Below, piece by piece: positions 27,318 to 36,179 of a stretch of DNA of 64,000 bases. The stretch is from Domibacillus sp. DTU_2020_1001157_1_SI_ALB_TIR_016 (lineage in GTDB: Bacteria; Bacillota; Bacilli; Bacillales; Domibacillaceae): the NCBI RefSeq assembly GCF_032341995.1, contig NZ_CP135439.1, positions 2,108,001-2,172,000 on the forward strand. Reading direction: 5' to 3'. A program made the position numbers and the translations under genes. The notes beneath the pieces are model-generated. The model did not search any database, had not been told where the DNA came from, and worked only from the letters and a program-made list of their open reading frames with translations. The first letter of the stretch is position 1; each line of letters begins with the position of its first letter.

Positions 27318-27977
27318 ATGTCGAAAGTTGTTAAAAATTATTCTCTCTCGGATCAAGTTTGCGATCTCCTAAAAGATGCAATTATTAAGGGCGAATTAAA
27401 GCCTGGAGATCGGCTTTTAGAATTAGAAATGGCCAAAACGTACAATGTAAGCCAAGCACCGATAAGAGAAGCACTCTCAAGATTGAAAAAAGAGGGATTT
27501 GTTGTTCATTACCCTCATAAAGGAACCTTCGTTTCAAACTTTTCCAAAAAGAATATAGAAGAAATCTACAGTTTCCGTGAAGCCGTAGAACCTCTAGCAA
27601 TTGAACGGGCTATACAAAACATTACAGAAGAAGATCTGGCGGAACTTAATGAGATTTATCAAAACATGCTTCAAGCAGGAAAAGAGAATGATTTAGAAGA
27701 GTTAAATAATACAGATATTGCTTTCCACACATATATCTATAAGCTTGCCGATCATGAATTTATGTTCAAAGTTTGGGAAGACTTAAGTGCAGTTTCTAAC
27801 AGAATATGGTACTTTAGTAATCAAATTTATTTTGAAGAATTAAATGAGGTTGTTAAGCTTCATGAACCGATACTGAATGCTTTATATGAACGAGATGTTG
27901 AAAAATGTATAGATGCTTTTAAAGTTCATATGAAATTTGTATGGGAAAAAATTAAAAATGAAGAAACATTCAACTAA
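27318..27977 (+). CDS. GntR-family regulator with FCD domain
   Basis: A 219-residue FadR-subfamily regulator: winged helix at residues 8-70 (LKDAIIKGELKPGDRLLE, VSQAPIREALSRLKKEGFV, PHKGTFV) and an all-helical FCD ligand domain with the metal-type residues in DIAFHTYIYK and KLHEPILNAL. It is divergent from etfB, with one palindrome in front of each gene. Matching palindromes at 23192 and 20242 indicate control of the whole catabolic island. Its ligand is probably an acid or acyl-CoA of the pathway. Confidence 0.9.
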   Translation: MSKVVKNYSLSDQVCDLLKDAIIKGELKPGDRLLELEMAKTYNVSQAPIREALSRLKKEGFVVHYPHKGTFVSNFSKKNIEEIYSFREAVEPLAIERAIQNITEEDLAELNEIYQNMLQAGKENDLEELNNTDIAFHTYIYKLADHEFMFKVWEDLSAVSNRIWYFSNQIYFEELNEVVKLHEPILNALYERDVEKCIDAFKVHMKFVWEKIKNEETFN

Positions 27978-28001
27978 TGGATTCAAAAATTGATCAAAAA
28001 A

Positions 28002-28058
28002 TTAGCGCCTAACTCCATCAAAATCTTTGATTTAGTGGGGGGGTTAGGCGCTAAAATC
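28002..28058 (+). terminator. Terminator after the GntR gene
   Basis: TTAGCGCCTAAC (28002-28013) and GTTAGGCGCTAA (28043-28054) form a 12-pair stem; the loop contains a nested ATCAAA-ATC-TTTGAT hairpin and a run of seven G. It is followed by a short T-rich stretch. Confidence 0.7.
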
Positions 28059-28266
28059 TTTATTCTCCCTATTCTTCTATATATTTTTTTATTACATTGA
28101 TTGCCACTCCTATTGCCGGTTCTTACTTATAATCACTCATACTAATCCTCTTTTCTATTTACAATTCATTTCCAACCAAAGCAGTAGAAAGGCTGATCCA
28201 TACAACCAAATTAAATCCTCTTCCCAAGTACAAGGAGTTTAACGAGCGTTTTTATAAAAAGCTTTT

Positions 28267-29037
28267 TTATTCCGGTTCTGACATAGAGACATGATCAGCC
28301 GCTTTTTGGGCCTGCGCCGCCGCATAGACGATCAGCTTAGAATCTTCCTTGAGTACCCGCAGCCAGGATTGTATATAGCTGGCACTGTTTTCAATCGTCG
28401 CATTCTCAATCCTGGCCAGGCCGCACAGCATAGCCGCGCCAATTTCCGCAACCAGCTCTTCTTTAGAATAGGTTGCATCCCCAAACGACACGCCACTCTC
28501 TATAATTCCTTTGCGGGCAAGGCGGCTGTTATGGCCCGTGCTGTGTACCAATTCATGAAACTGGACTGAATAATACACTTCTCCTTCCCGGTAATCTTCC
28601 AGCGGAGGCACGCTAACACGATCCAATTTGTGAAAATACACAGCACGCCCGGACTGGTGGCGGATAATGGGTGAGTCGACATATCCCTCCACAATCTCTT
28701 GAGCGGATTCAATTGGATTATGGTCAAACATTTCCGTCTCCCGCTTGCTTTGGAGACCCTCTGCCTGCTTGATCACATTAAAGACTTTGTAGTAGCGAAG
28801 AAACGGGATCTGTTCCTTTTACCCGGTTTCTTCATTTTCGCTCTCTATCCACTTCCAGAACACCACGATATGGCCTTTTTCACCTTTATGGACTTTGCCG
28901 CCAGCTTCCCTGATCTGCTTAAACGTGCTGTACTCACCTGGCTCCAAAAGAAGGGAATTAATACCGCGGTACGGTTTTTGATTGACCCCGTTAACCGGTG
29001 TTCCGTTATTCCAAGGGCGCCGCCACGGGATCGTCCC
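28267..29037 (-). pseudogene. ArdC-like antirestriction protein with nonsense codon, copy 2
   Basis: Both ArdC domains lie in one frame: the N-terminal ssDNA-binding domain (IPWRRPWNNG, NQKPYRGINSLLL, KGEKGHIVVFWKW) and the zincin domain (HELVHSTGHNSRLARKG, EELVAEIGAAMLC). A TAA at 28821-28819 divides them inside an otherwise unbroken frame that continues with QIPFLRYYKVFN. The natural start is missing because the 5' end is fused to an IS3 transposase fragment near 29040. Products of the two halves, if any, would be separate. Confidence 0.85.
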
Positions 29038-29580
29038 TTTCTCCATATGAAGAAACAAGCCCTTGTTCCTTCATAATGCGGCCAATGCATCGCCTGGAAA
29101 CAGTGAATCCACGTTTATGCAGTTCGACTTTGATCTTGCGGGTGCCGTAGGCATTTCGGTTTTGTTCGAAAATCTCTATGATAGTGCCTGTTACGTTATC
29201 TTCTGACCGACGTTCTTTGGCCTCATATAGTACGTACTACGCGAGATTTGCAGGACGCTGCACATTGCTGATACTGAGTATTTGTCTTTGTTTCGCTTGA
29301 TGACATTTACTTTCGTCCCATGATCAGCGCGGCTTGCTTTAAAATATCGTTTTCCATCCGCAGTTGCTTTAGTTCCTTGCGAAGTTCTAAAAGCTCCTGC
29401 TGTTCAGAAGAACGATTGTCTTTCTCTTTAAAAGAACCGGACGTTTCATCCTGGTGAATCCACCGGTCAAGAGATGACCGAGTCAGCTCATACTCATCAA
29501 TAATAGCTCGTTTCGTTTTTCCATTCCGGTACAGCTGCACCATTTGCTTTTTGAACTCGGGCGTGAATGTGCGGCGTTCT
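29038..29580 (-). mobile_element. IS3-family insertion sequence remnant
   Basis: The segment holds most of orfA (29579-29307) and the first third of orfB (about 29300-29040: KYSVSAMCSVLQISRS, then after a frameshift NRNAYGTRKIKVELHKRG and RCIGRIMKEQGLV). The DDE catalytic domain and both terminal inverted repeats are missing. The left end stops one codon after the DctP stop codon and the right end runs into ArdC, so two rearrangements cut it. Confidence 0.85.
29307..29579 (-). pseudogene. IS3-family OrfA, 5'-truncated
   Basis: Reads ERRTFTPEFKKQMVQLYRNG, helix-turn-helix ELTRSSLDRWIHQ, and a leucine zipper (LLELRKELKQLRMENDILK) ending ALIMGRK. No start codon remains; the frame begins right after a TAA at the junction with the DctP gene. 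Confidence 0.8.
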
Positions 29581-29583
29581 TAT

Positions 29584-30627
29584 TTATTTCTGCTGTGCTT
29601 TAATCTCATTTACAATTTCTTCAGCCCAAGGATTCTCTTTATAAAATTCCGTATATACTCCCTCAGTAGCCTCGATCATATCATTCATAAATTTTTCGTC
29701 CGGCACTGTAATCGTTAATCCTTTTTCTTTAAGAAATTTTTTGTCTTCTGCTTCGCCGCTTTCAGTTAACTCCCACTCGCGTTCTACCGTAGCCTGTACA
29801 GCTTCTGCAACCACTTTCTGCTGCTCTGGATTTAGGCTGCTCCAAAATTTATTACTTGCAACATAATTGTTCGGCAAAAACAGATGACGTGATTCTAGTA
29901 CATTTGTTTGCACTTCATACCATGCATTAGAGCGCAATGCCGCATACGGATTATCCTGTCCATCGATTACTTTTTGTTCAAGAGCAGGGAAAATTTCAGG
30001 AAGTGGCATTGGAGAAATATTCGCTCCTAAAGATTGACCCAATGCGATCATCATCGGTACATTTGGCATTCTTAGTTTTAACCCTTCAAAATCTCCAATC
30101 TTTTCAACCGGACGATTACTAGAGAAAACTCGGAATCCGTTAATTCCATAACCAAGATGTTTCAATCCCGTATTCACTTCAAATTCCGTTTTAATGTCTT
30201 CACCGATTTCACTGTCCAGCACAGCTTTTGCATTTGCATAATCCTTAAACAAGAAAGGCATCGAGAAGATACCTATCTTCGGAACATCCGGCTCCATAAT
30301 TTGACTTAATACAGCCATCTCAATGGTTCCATTTCGAGTCCCATCGTACATTGCTTCTTCCCCGCCAAGAGTGCTGTTCGGGAAATGGTCTACCTGTATG
30401 GTCCCATTTGAATTTTCTTCAACCACGGGAATAAATTTCTCTATTATCGCTTTATTCACGACATGGTCATCCGCATAAAAGTTTGTGATTTTAAGTGTAA
30501 CCGGCTTACCAGAACTGTTAGAGCCGTTCGAAGTGTTTCCCGCATTCTCGCTTCCACTGCTGCATCCCCCGAGCAAAACGAATACTGATAAAGGAAGGGC
30601 TAATACTTTAACCATAGGTTTTTTCAT
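29584..30627 (-). CDS. dctP: TRAP transporter solute-binding lipoprotein DctP, second
   Basis: A 347-residue DctP with a lipoprotein signal (LLGGC, Cys22) followed by a Ser/Asn/Gly linker. The substrate Arg lies in FEGLKLRMPNVPMM, and GQDNPYAALRSNAWYEVQ is typical. I chose ATG 30627 (GGGGG site upstream) rather than an upstream in-frame start. No DctQM genes adjoin it; the IS3 remnant abuts its stop codon, so partner genes may have been lost there. Confidence 0.88.
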   Translation of the reverse strand: MKKPMVKVLALPLSVFVLLGGCSSGSENAGNTSNGSNSSGKPVTLKITNFYADDHVVNKAIIEKFIPVVEENSNGTIQVDHFPNSTLGGEEAMYDGTRNGTIEMAVLSQIMEPDVPKIGIFSMPFLFKDYANAKAVLDSEIGEDIKTEFEVNTGLKHLGYGINGFRVFSSNRPVEKIGDFEGLKLRMPNVPMMIALGQSLGANISPMPLPEIFPALEQKVIDGQDNPYAALRSNAWYEVQTNVLESRHLFLPNNYVASNKFWSSLNPEQQKVVAEAVQATVEREWELTESGEAEDKKFLKEKGLTITVPDEKFMNDMIEATEGVYTEFYKENPWAEEIVNEIKAQQK

Positions 30628-30750
30628 ATAGAATACCCCCTTGTTTATAATGAAAGACGGATATAGCAATATATCAATTTCAACTAAACAAAACTTCCTG
30701 ACTTATCATTTAATACGGAAAACAGCTTCAAAATCAATGATTGGTATTTT

Positions 30751-31065
30751 CTATTTAATTGGGGAAAAATTTGCAGCATATAAAATTTTAGATTCCTGCT
30801 TTTCAAGCAATGGCAGACCTTTCGGAATAAAGTTTTCCAACCATTCCTGGTCACTGTAAAGCGCTTTTCGTTTTTCTGCCCGTGTATCCATGCTTTCATA
30901 TTCCCATACATGAATAACCTGGTTCAGTTCACCAATTTCCGTATACCAATAGCCGACTAGTTTAGCGTACTTCGAAATAATCGGAAGGCCTTTTTCTTCA
31001 AAAAGCTGAATATATTCCTGTGTCTTGCCAATTTTAATAGAATAAGTCCTCATCTCATAAATCAT
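30751..31065 (-). CDS. NIPSNAP-family protein
   Basis: A 104-residue ferredoxin-like alpha/beta barrel protein: MIYEMRTYSIKIGKTQEY start, LVGYWYTEIGELNQVIHVWEYESMDTRAEKR core. NIPSNAP proteins are dimeric and of unclear role, often found with catabolic oxidoreductases. The start at 31065 fits the AAGGAG site at seven bases; two upstream ATG/GTG codons do not. Confidence 0.8.
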   Translation of the reverse strand: MIYEMRTYSIKIGKTQEYIQLFEEKGLPIISKYAKLVGYWYTEIGELNQVIHVWEYESMDTRAEKRKALYSDQEWLENFIPKGLPLLEKQESKILYAANFSPIK

Positions 31066-31163
31066 TTTCATTCTCCTTACCATTAATATTTTCTCGTTTT
31101 TTCAACATTGTTTTTTGAGTATTTTTATCAAAGCATTCTATAGCGATTAATAAAAAGGCTACG

Positions 31164-31179
31164 GAACACTCTGTTGTTC
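31164..31179 (-). terminator. Weak terminator after the aldehyde dehydrogenase relic
   Basis: Minus-strand GAACA and TGTTC arms precede CCTTTTTATT at 31150-31160. Confidence 0.35.
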
Positions 31180-31224
31180 ATTATTCTTGTGTTTCTTTTT
31201 CACTGCTTTTGTCTGTTTCCACCT

Positions 31225-31746
31225 TTATTTCGCTTCAATACCCATTGAAATGCATTTTTCTGCTAAATATTCATCTAATCCTTGATGTCCACCTTCACGT
31301 CCCATGCCGCTTTCTTTTATTCCGCCAAATGGCGCTTGGGCAACCGCTGGAACGACATCATTCATGCCGATAATACCAAACTCTAACGCTTCAGCAATCC
31401 GGACTGATCGGCTGATATTTTGTGTATAAAAATACGACGCGAGACCGTATTCTGTACTGTTTGCCAATTGGATGACTTCTTCTTCGGTATCAAACGGAAT
31501 GATAGGAGCAACCGGTCCAAATGTTTCCTCTGTTGTAATTAGCATATTTGAGCTGACATTCCCTAAGATTGTTGGTTCATAAAACAACCCATCTGACAGC
31601 TCTCCTCCTATGTGCTGCCCCCCACACAAAATATGTGCTCCTTTCGATACAACATCGTTTATGTACTCTTCTACTTTCGCTAAACGGTCCGAACTGACCA
31701 GGGGACCTACTTGAACACTTGGATCTAAACTATTTCGATACTCATC
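31225..31746 (-). pseudogene. Aldehyde dehydrogenase C-terminal third
   Basis: About 172 codons remain, reading from YRNSLDPSVQVGPLVSSDRL through EETFGPVAPIIPFD to GMGREGGHQGLDEYL. The nucleotide-binding part and the catalytic Cys are gone. A perfect AAGGAGGGG ribosome site lies directly before the junction, so an internal deletion removed the N-terminal two thirds and left the promoter end. Confidence 0.8.
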
Positions 31747-31809
31747 TTAAACCCCTCCTTGATTTATGTAAGTTCTAAAAACAATAAAATCGTTTTTCTA
31801 CTGGTAAAA

Positions 31810-32982
31810 TTAGTGTAAAGTGCCGTTGTACGCGTTCTCAATAATAGACTGAATATCTTCTGCTCTTGTCAATCTAGGATTTACGAGTACATTTCCACTA
31901 CGCATTGAGTCTTCTACCAACTTCGGCAAAGCATCTAATGAAACACCTAGCTCCTGAATATTAAGAGGGATGTTCATCGACTGATTCATTTGAATGACTT
32001 CCTCGATCGCTTTTTCAGCAGCCTGTACAGCTGTTAATCCAATAACATCTGCTCCTAGGGCGGCCGCAATATCTTTATACTGTTCAGCGCATGCCGGCAA
32101 ATTGTATCTCATTACAAACGGCAGTAAGGCTGCATTCGCAATTCCATGAGGAACGTTAAATACTCCTCCAAATGTGTGCGAAATGGCATGAACATTCCCT
32201 AATCGGGATTGGGCAAAAGCTGCTCCAGCAAGCATGGACGCAACCAGCATGTTCTCCCTGCTCTCTAAATCTGTTCCGACAAAATACGTTTTCGTTAAAT
32301 TTTCCCCAATCATTTTAACCGCCTGTATCGCAAACGCCTGGCTGATCGGATTTGCCGTCTTGGAGGTATAAGATTCGATGGCATGTGTTAAGGCATCCAT
32401 CCCTGTAGCCGCTGTAATTCCTTGAGGCAGATTCAGTGTAAGAATCGGATCCAGTATAGCAAGACGCGGATATAAGTTTGGACTAATCACAGCTAATTTA
32501 AAGGACGTTTCCCTATTTGTTACAACGGTTGATGGGGTTACTTCACTTCCAGTTCCTGCTGTTGTAGGGATCGCGATAATTGGCAGCGGCGGATTCTGAA
32601 TTTTCCCCACACCTTCATAATCAATGATGTTGCCCGGGTTAACAGCCATAACGGCGATTCCTTTAGCCGTATCAATACTGCTTCCACCACCAACAGCGAG
32701 TACAGCCTCACTTTTATGCTGCTGCAAAAATTCAGTACCGTTTTCTATCGTTTCAGCAGATGGATTAGGTTCAATCTCATCATAAATTTCATACTGCACA
32801 TTTGCATCCAGAAGTGACTTTTCAACTTCCTCTAAAAGGTTAGCTGTCCGTACGCCTTTATCTGTTACAATCAATACATTGGAAATCCCTAGTTCTCTGA
32901 TGAATTCTCCCGTTTTTTTTGATATACCACTCCCGCTCTCAATACGTGTCGGCATATAATAAGCAAAAGACTTAGCAGACAT
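31810..32982 (-). CDS. Iron-containing alcohol dehydrogenase, second
   Basis: A 390-residue group III enzyme with GGGSSIDTAKG and metal-site motifs TGMDALTHAIESYTS and VHAISHTFGGVFNVPHG. It is a paralogue of the enzyme at 21950. It is followed by an aldehyde dehydrogenase relic in the same arrangement as the intact pair at 20477-23119, so the two loci probably arose from the same gene set. Confidence 0.9.
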   Translation of the reverse strand: MSAKSFAYYMPTRIESGSGISKKTGEFIRELGISNVLIVTDKGVRTANLLEEVEKSLLDANVQYEIYDEIEPNPSAETIENGTEFLQQHKSEAVLAVGGGSSIDTAKGIAVMAVNPGNIIDYEGVGKIQNPPLPIIAIPTTAGTGSEVTPSTVVTNRETSFKLAVISPNLYPRLAILDPILTLNLPQGITAATGMDALTHAIESYTSKTANPISQAFAIQAVKMIGENLTKTYFVGTDLESRENMLVASMLAGAAFAQSRLGNVHAISHTFGGVFNVPHGIANAALLPFVMRYNLPACAEQYKDIAAALGADVIGLTAVQAAEKAIEEVIQMNQSMNIPLNIQELGVSLDALPKLVEDSMRSGNVLVNPRLTRAEDIQSIIENAYNGTLH

Positions 32983-33082
32983 TGATTAAAACTCCTTTCC
33001 CCGCCGGATGAATTCTTCAAAAGCATCATTCTCCCAAAACGACGGGCTGTAATTTTACTTTCTTTCCGAATAAAAAGATGTA

Positions 33083-34429
33083 TTATTTTGCAACTGATTC
33101 GCCAGCCAATTCAGCAGGCTGTCCAACTGGCTGATTTAATTGATTTTTTCTCATAGCAAACAGAAAAACACTTGCTAGTAAAAGAGCTCCGCTTAAGAAG
33201 AATAATGCCAGGCTTACACTTCCTGTAGTTTCATATATCGCCCCGATAGCATAAGGCCCTGCAAACCCGCTTAGATTTCCGATCGAGTTGATCGCGGCAA
33301 TCCCTACAGCAGCAGCAGATGTGCTAAGGAACTGTGTGGCCAAAGACCAGAATGGGCCATAAAAACTGTACATGCCTGAAACGGCTACTGCCATCATCGC
33401 AATTGAAATAAGCGGGTTAGATGTCATGCCTGATGCAAACAACCCCACAGAACCAACAATTAACGGAATGGCTGCATGAATCCGTCTTTCTCCAGAACGG
33501 TCCGAACGACGGGACCAGATATTCATGGCAATCGCCCCTGCGATATATGGAATCGTCGTCAATAATCCAACTTGCGTGTTCGTTAATACATCTGACAGTG
33601 ACTTCAGGATCTGCGGCAGCCAGAAGCCAATTCCATACAAGCCGATGTTAAATGTAAAGTAAATTAAAGCCAAATACCATACGCGAGGATTTGTTAACGT
33701 TTGCTTATGGCTATGTTGCTTTAAACCTGGCTCTGCCTTCGCATTTTCTTCTTTTTCTTTTTTCAATTCCGTTGTTAACCAATTTTTCTCTTCACTTGTC
33801 AGCCACTTTGCTTGTTCTGGCCGGTCTGTTAAATAAAACAACGTAAAAACCCCTAAAATAACTGCTGGTATTCCTTCAAGAATGAACATCCAGCGCCATC
33901 CATCCATTCCTGCCCAATGGATATTATCCATAATCCATGTAGATAGCGGGGCTCCGATAATATAAGAAACCGCAATGGCGGTCATAAACATCGCAATGGT
34001 TTTTGCCCGTTCTTTCGCTCTGAACCAGTAAGTCAAATACAAAATAATACCTGGGAAAAACCCGGCCTCCAGCCCACCAAGCAAAAAACGCAAAATATAC
34101 AGCTGTGCAGCACTTTGAACAAATCCTGTTAGAGCAACAACAATGCCCCAGGTAACCAGAATACGGGCAATCCATTTTCTTGCCCCAAATTTCTCCAGCA
34201 TGACATTACTCGGTACTTCGAGCATGAAATAACTAATAAAGAAAATACCTGATGCGATGCCAAACATTTGGCTTGTCAGTGACAGTGCTTCATTCATGTC
34301 CAAAGCGGCATAACCTAAATTCGCTCTGTCAATGAATGCGATTACATAAAGCAAAATAAGAAAGGGTACAATTCGCCTTGTCACTTTTTTTGTGACTTGC
34401 TTTTCCAAAGGTGTTGTTGCATTGCTCAT
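33083..34429 (-). CDS. MFS transporter, anion:cation symporter (ACS) type
   Basis: A 448-residue protein with twelve predicted membrane segments. IPFLILLYVIAFIDRANLGYAAL and the GLEAGFFPGIILYLTYWF segment are typical of the ACS group (phthalate, tartrate, glucarate and nicotinate permeases). A lysine-rich loop lies mid-protein between segments 6 and 7. First gene of a unit with the alcohol dehydrogenase behind it; it may import an organic acid. Confidence 0.88.
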   Translation of the reverse strand: MSNATTPLEKQVTKKVTRRIVPFLILLYVIAFIDRANLGYAALDMNEALSLTSQMFGIASGIFFISYFMLEVPSNVMLEKFGARKWIARILVTWGIVVALTGFVQSAAQLYILRFLLGGLEAGFFPGIILYLTYWFRAKERAKTIAMFMTAIAVSYIIGAPLSTWIMDNIHWAGMDGWRWMFILEGIPAVILGVFTLFYLTDRPEQAKWLTSEEKNWLTTELKKEKEENAKAEPGLKQHSHKQTLTNPRVWYLALIYFTFNIGLYGIGFWLPQILKSLSDVLTNTQVGLLTTIPYIAGAIAMNIWSRRSDRSGERRIHAAIPLIVGSVGLFASGMTSNPLISIAMMAVAVSGMYSFYGPFWSLATQFLSTSAAAVGIAAINSIGNLSGFAGPYAIGAIYETTGSVSLALFFLSGALLLASVFLFAMRKNQLNQPVGQPAELAGESVAK

Positions 34430-34705
34430 ATTACTTCCTCCTTTTTATAAATAACCAAATTACATCATGAATCACTTTGTCTTACTGCCTTTGAAATCAA
34501 AATCCTAATTTATTTACTCATTGAGAAGTATTAAAAGTATATTTCTTCGATGAGCTGAGGATAAAACCAAACAATTTGTAAGGGTTTTCAAGAGTGAGGT
34601 TCTAAAATCATTTTCCATTTAATGGTGAGATATACATTTGTGTAAGGAACTTGTATTCATTAACAAAAAAACTCTTTCTTTACTGACTGCTTTTGTAGCT
34701 CGTAC

Positions 34706-34729
34706 TTGTAATACAAATTTGTATTACAA
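34706..34729. promoter_or_regulatory. 24-bp palindromic operator
   Basis: Arms TTGTAATACAAA and TTTGTATTACAA are perfect reverse complements. Related TGTAATACA and TAATACAAA half-sites lie at 34842-34872. The spacing suits a dimeric GntR/HutC-type repressor, probably the one whose gene is truncated at 34935. Confidence 0.65.
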
Positions 34730-34778
34730 ATATTTCATTAGTTATATAATTATGTATCTAATTTTATTATAAGCACTT

Positions 34779-34792
34779 TGAAAGCGATTGTA
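34779..34792 (+). promoter_or_regulatory. Candidate cre site
   Basis: TGAAAGCGATTGTA overlaps TGTAAACGTGATTT; each agrees partly with the CcpA cre consensus. Confidence 0.3.
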
Positions 34793-34934
34793 AACGTGAT
34801 TTTTTTAAAAAAATAAAGGGATTTTAGATCGAAATTAAAAGTTGTAATACATATAAATTATTTATAATACAAATTTTTCGCTTTTTATTCTTTCCTAAAA
34901 GAAATATATGGAGTATGAAAGGTGGTAAATAGAC

Positions 34935-35126
34935 ATGTCCCAAAAAGAAAAGGTTTTTCAAATCATCTCTCGTGAGCTATTAAACATGATTGAAATCGGG
35001 AAGTTCTCGTCCGGATCTAAGCTGCCAACTGAAATGGAATTAACTAGCCATTTCAGCGTGAGAAGAGCAGAAACGATTCATACTGTTAAGGCAAGGCAAA
35101 TCAAAAACCCATTAGGGAGTGATTGA
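34935..35126 (+). pseudogene. GntR-family regulator, truncated after the helix-turn-helix
   Basis: ATG 34935 with a good ribosome site (GAAAGGTGG) opens a GntR winged helix: VFQIISRELLNMIEIGKFSS, GSKLPTEMELTSHFSV. Where the family continues with SRxTVREAL, the 92-bp SASP-leader repeat begins (35054) and gives 23 unrelated codons to TGA. The ligand domain is absent. Confidence 0.8.
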
Positions 35127-35145
35127 TCATGTCACGCAGCAACCG
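35054..35145 (+). repeat. 92-bp direct repeat, copy 2
   Basis: 91 of 92 bases match 1952-2043. Here the SASP leader and its first six codons are wedged between the gntR fragment and the chemoreceptor fragment. Confidence 0.9.
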
Positions 35146-36057
35146 CAAAACCCCGGCCATGCTCCCCCGCACGCGCTGCTTTGATGGCCGCATTTAAAGC
35201 CAGCAAGTTTGTTTGAGCTGATATGTCCTGAATCACATTTGCCAAATGGGAGATTTCAAGGGTCCTTTTTTCAAGTCCTTGTACTTTTTCAACAGACTCT
35301 GAAAAGAGGGAGGTAATATGCTGCATCTGTCCGGCGGTTTGTTCCATTTGTATTCGGCCTTCCTCTGAAACATGAAGCACCCTGTTTGATGTTTCGGAAA
35401 GCTGTATGCCGCTTTTATGGGTATCTGCAATTTGTTGATTTAGGGATTCAATGAGTTCACTGATAGAAGATGCAGCATCTGCCTGCTGTTCTGTTCCTAG
35501 AGCCAATTCATCCATTGAGCTAGCAATTTGCTAGCTGCCGTCTTTTACTTCAACAACCATTGAATATAATGTGCCGCTTTGTGTACCAACTTGCTGTGAA
35601 ACAGTAAGAAGTTAAGAAACAATTGATCGTAAATTATCAGCCATTTTGTTTACGGATTCTGCAAGCTGTCCAACATTATCCTTGCCATCGTAATCGATCG
35701 ATTCAATATTTAATTTGCCCTGGGTAATACTTGTGCTGACATGTATAACTTTTTTCAAATTCAATTCAACAACACGGCCGATCCATTTAGAGAAAATGAT
35801 GCTCACGAGGAACGCAATGATTACAGATAGAATTAGCAAAACAAGGGATTGTCTTGCCGCTTCTTTTGCCTCTTGAACAGAAGCTGAATAGTCATTTTCT
35901 AAATAGCGGTTGCAGCAATAAATAATAAAATAACGATTGCAAGAACTGAACCTTATTTTTGGCTGATGCGGTTATTTTTAAATAAAGGAATTCCTTTATT
36001 TGTTCGTGTCTTTCCTTCTTTTTTCTTGCGTGGCCAGTGTATTTTCTTCTTCGGCAT
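35146..36057 (-). pseudogene. Methyl-accepting chemotaxis protein, decayed
   Basis: From ATG 36057 (MPKKKIHWPRKKKEG) the minus strand gives IPLFKNNRISQK, a frameshifted first membrane helix (LAIVILLFIAATAI), almost no extracellular domain, a second membrane helix with HAMP (LILSVIIAFLVSIIFSKWIG), and the signalling domain with [29 protein letters not shown]. In-frame TAA (35614-35612) and TAG (35532-35530) interrupt it, and the tail is cut by the SASP-leader repeat. It lies directly downstream of the sugar-binding protein gene and may once have coupled that sugar to chemotaxis. Confidence 0.85.
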
Positions 36058-36104
36058 GTTTTCACCATCCATATAGTGTAGTCGCTGAATTGTAAAAACT
36101 ATTA

Positions 36105-36164
36105 ATTTAAGAAAAGCAAAGGACCGGACCCAAAGGCAATGAGAATGGACTTCGGGTCGGTCCT
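36105..36164 (-). terminator. Terminator of the sugar operon
   Basis: AGGACCGACCC and GGGTCCGGTCCT arms on the minus strand, with one bulge, are followed by a T-rich tail (TTGCTTTTCTT), 16 bases after the binding-protein stop. Confidence 0.7.
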
Positions 36165-36179
36165 GATTTGTTTTAAACT

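Larger units (their letters stand above)
34430..34934. other. Divergent regulatory region between MFS and truncated gntR
   Basis: No gene. AT-rich, with a 24-bp perfect palindrome, TGTAATAC half-sites and a cre-like sequence. Confidence 0.6.

Noticed and set aside
2087..35614. In-frame stops in SASP, Fic, ArdC and chemoreceptor genes might mean stop-codon reassignment or readthrough.
   Set aside because: All three stop codons are affected, the genes also carry frameshifts or truncations, and the intact genes of the window use the same codons as normal stops. Pseudogenes are the simpler reading.
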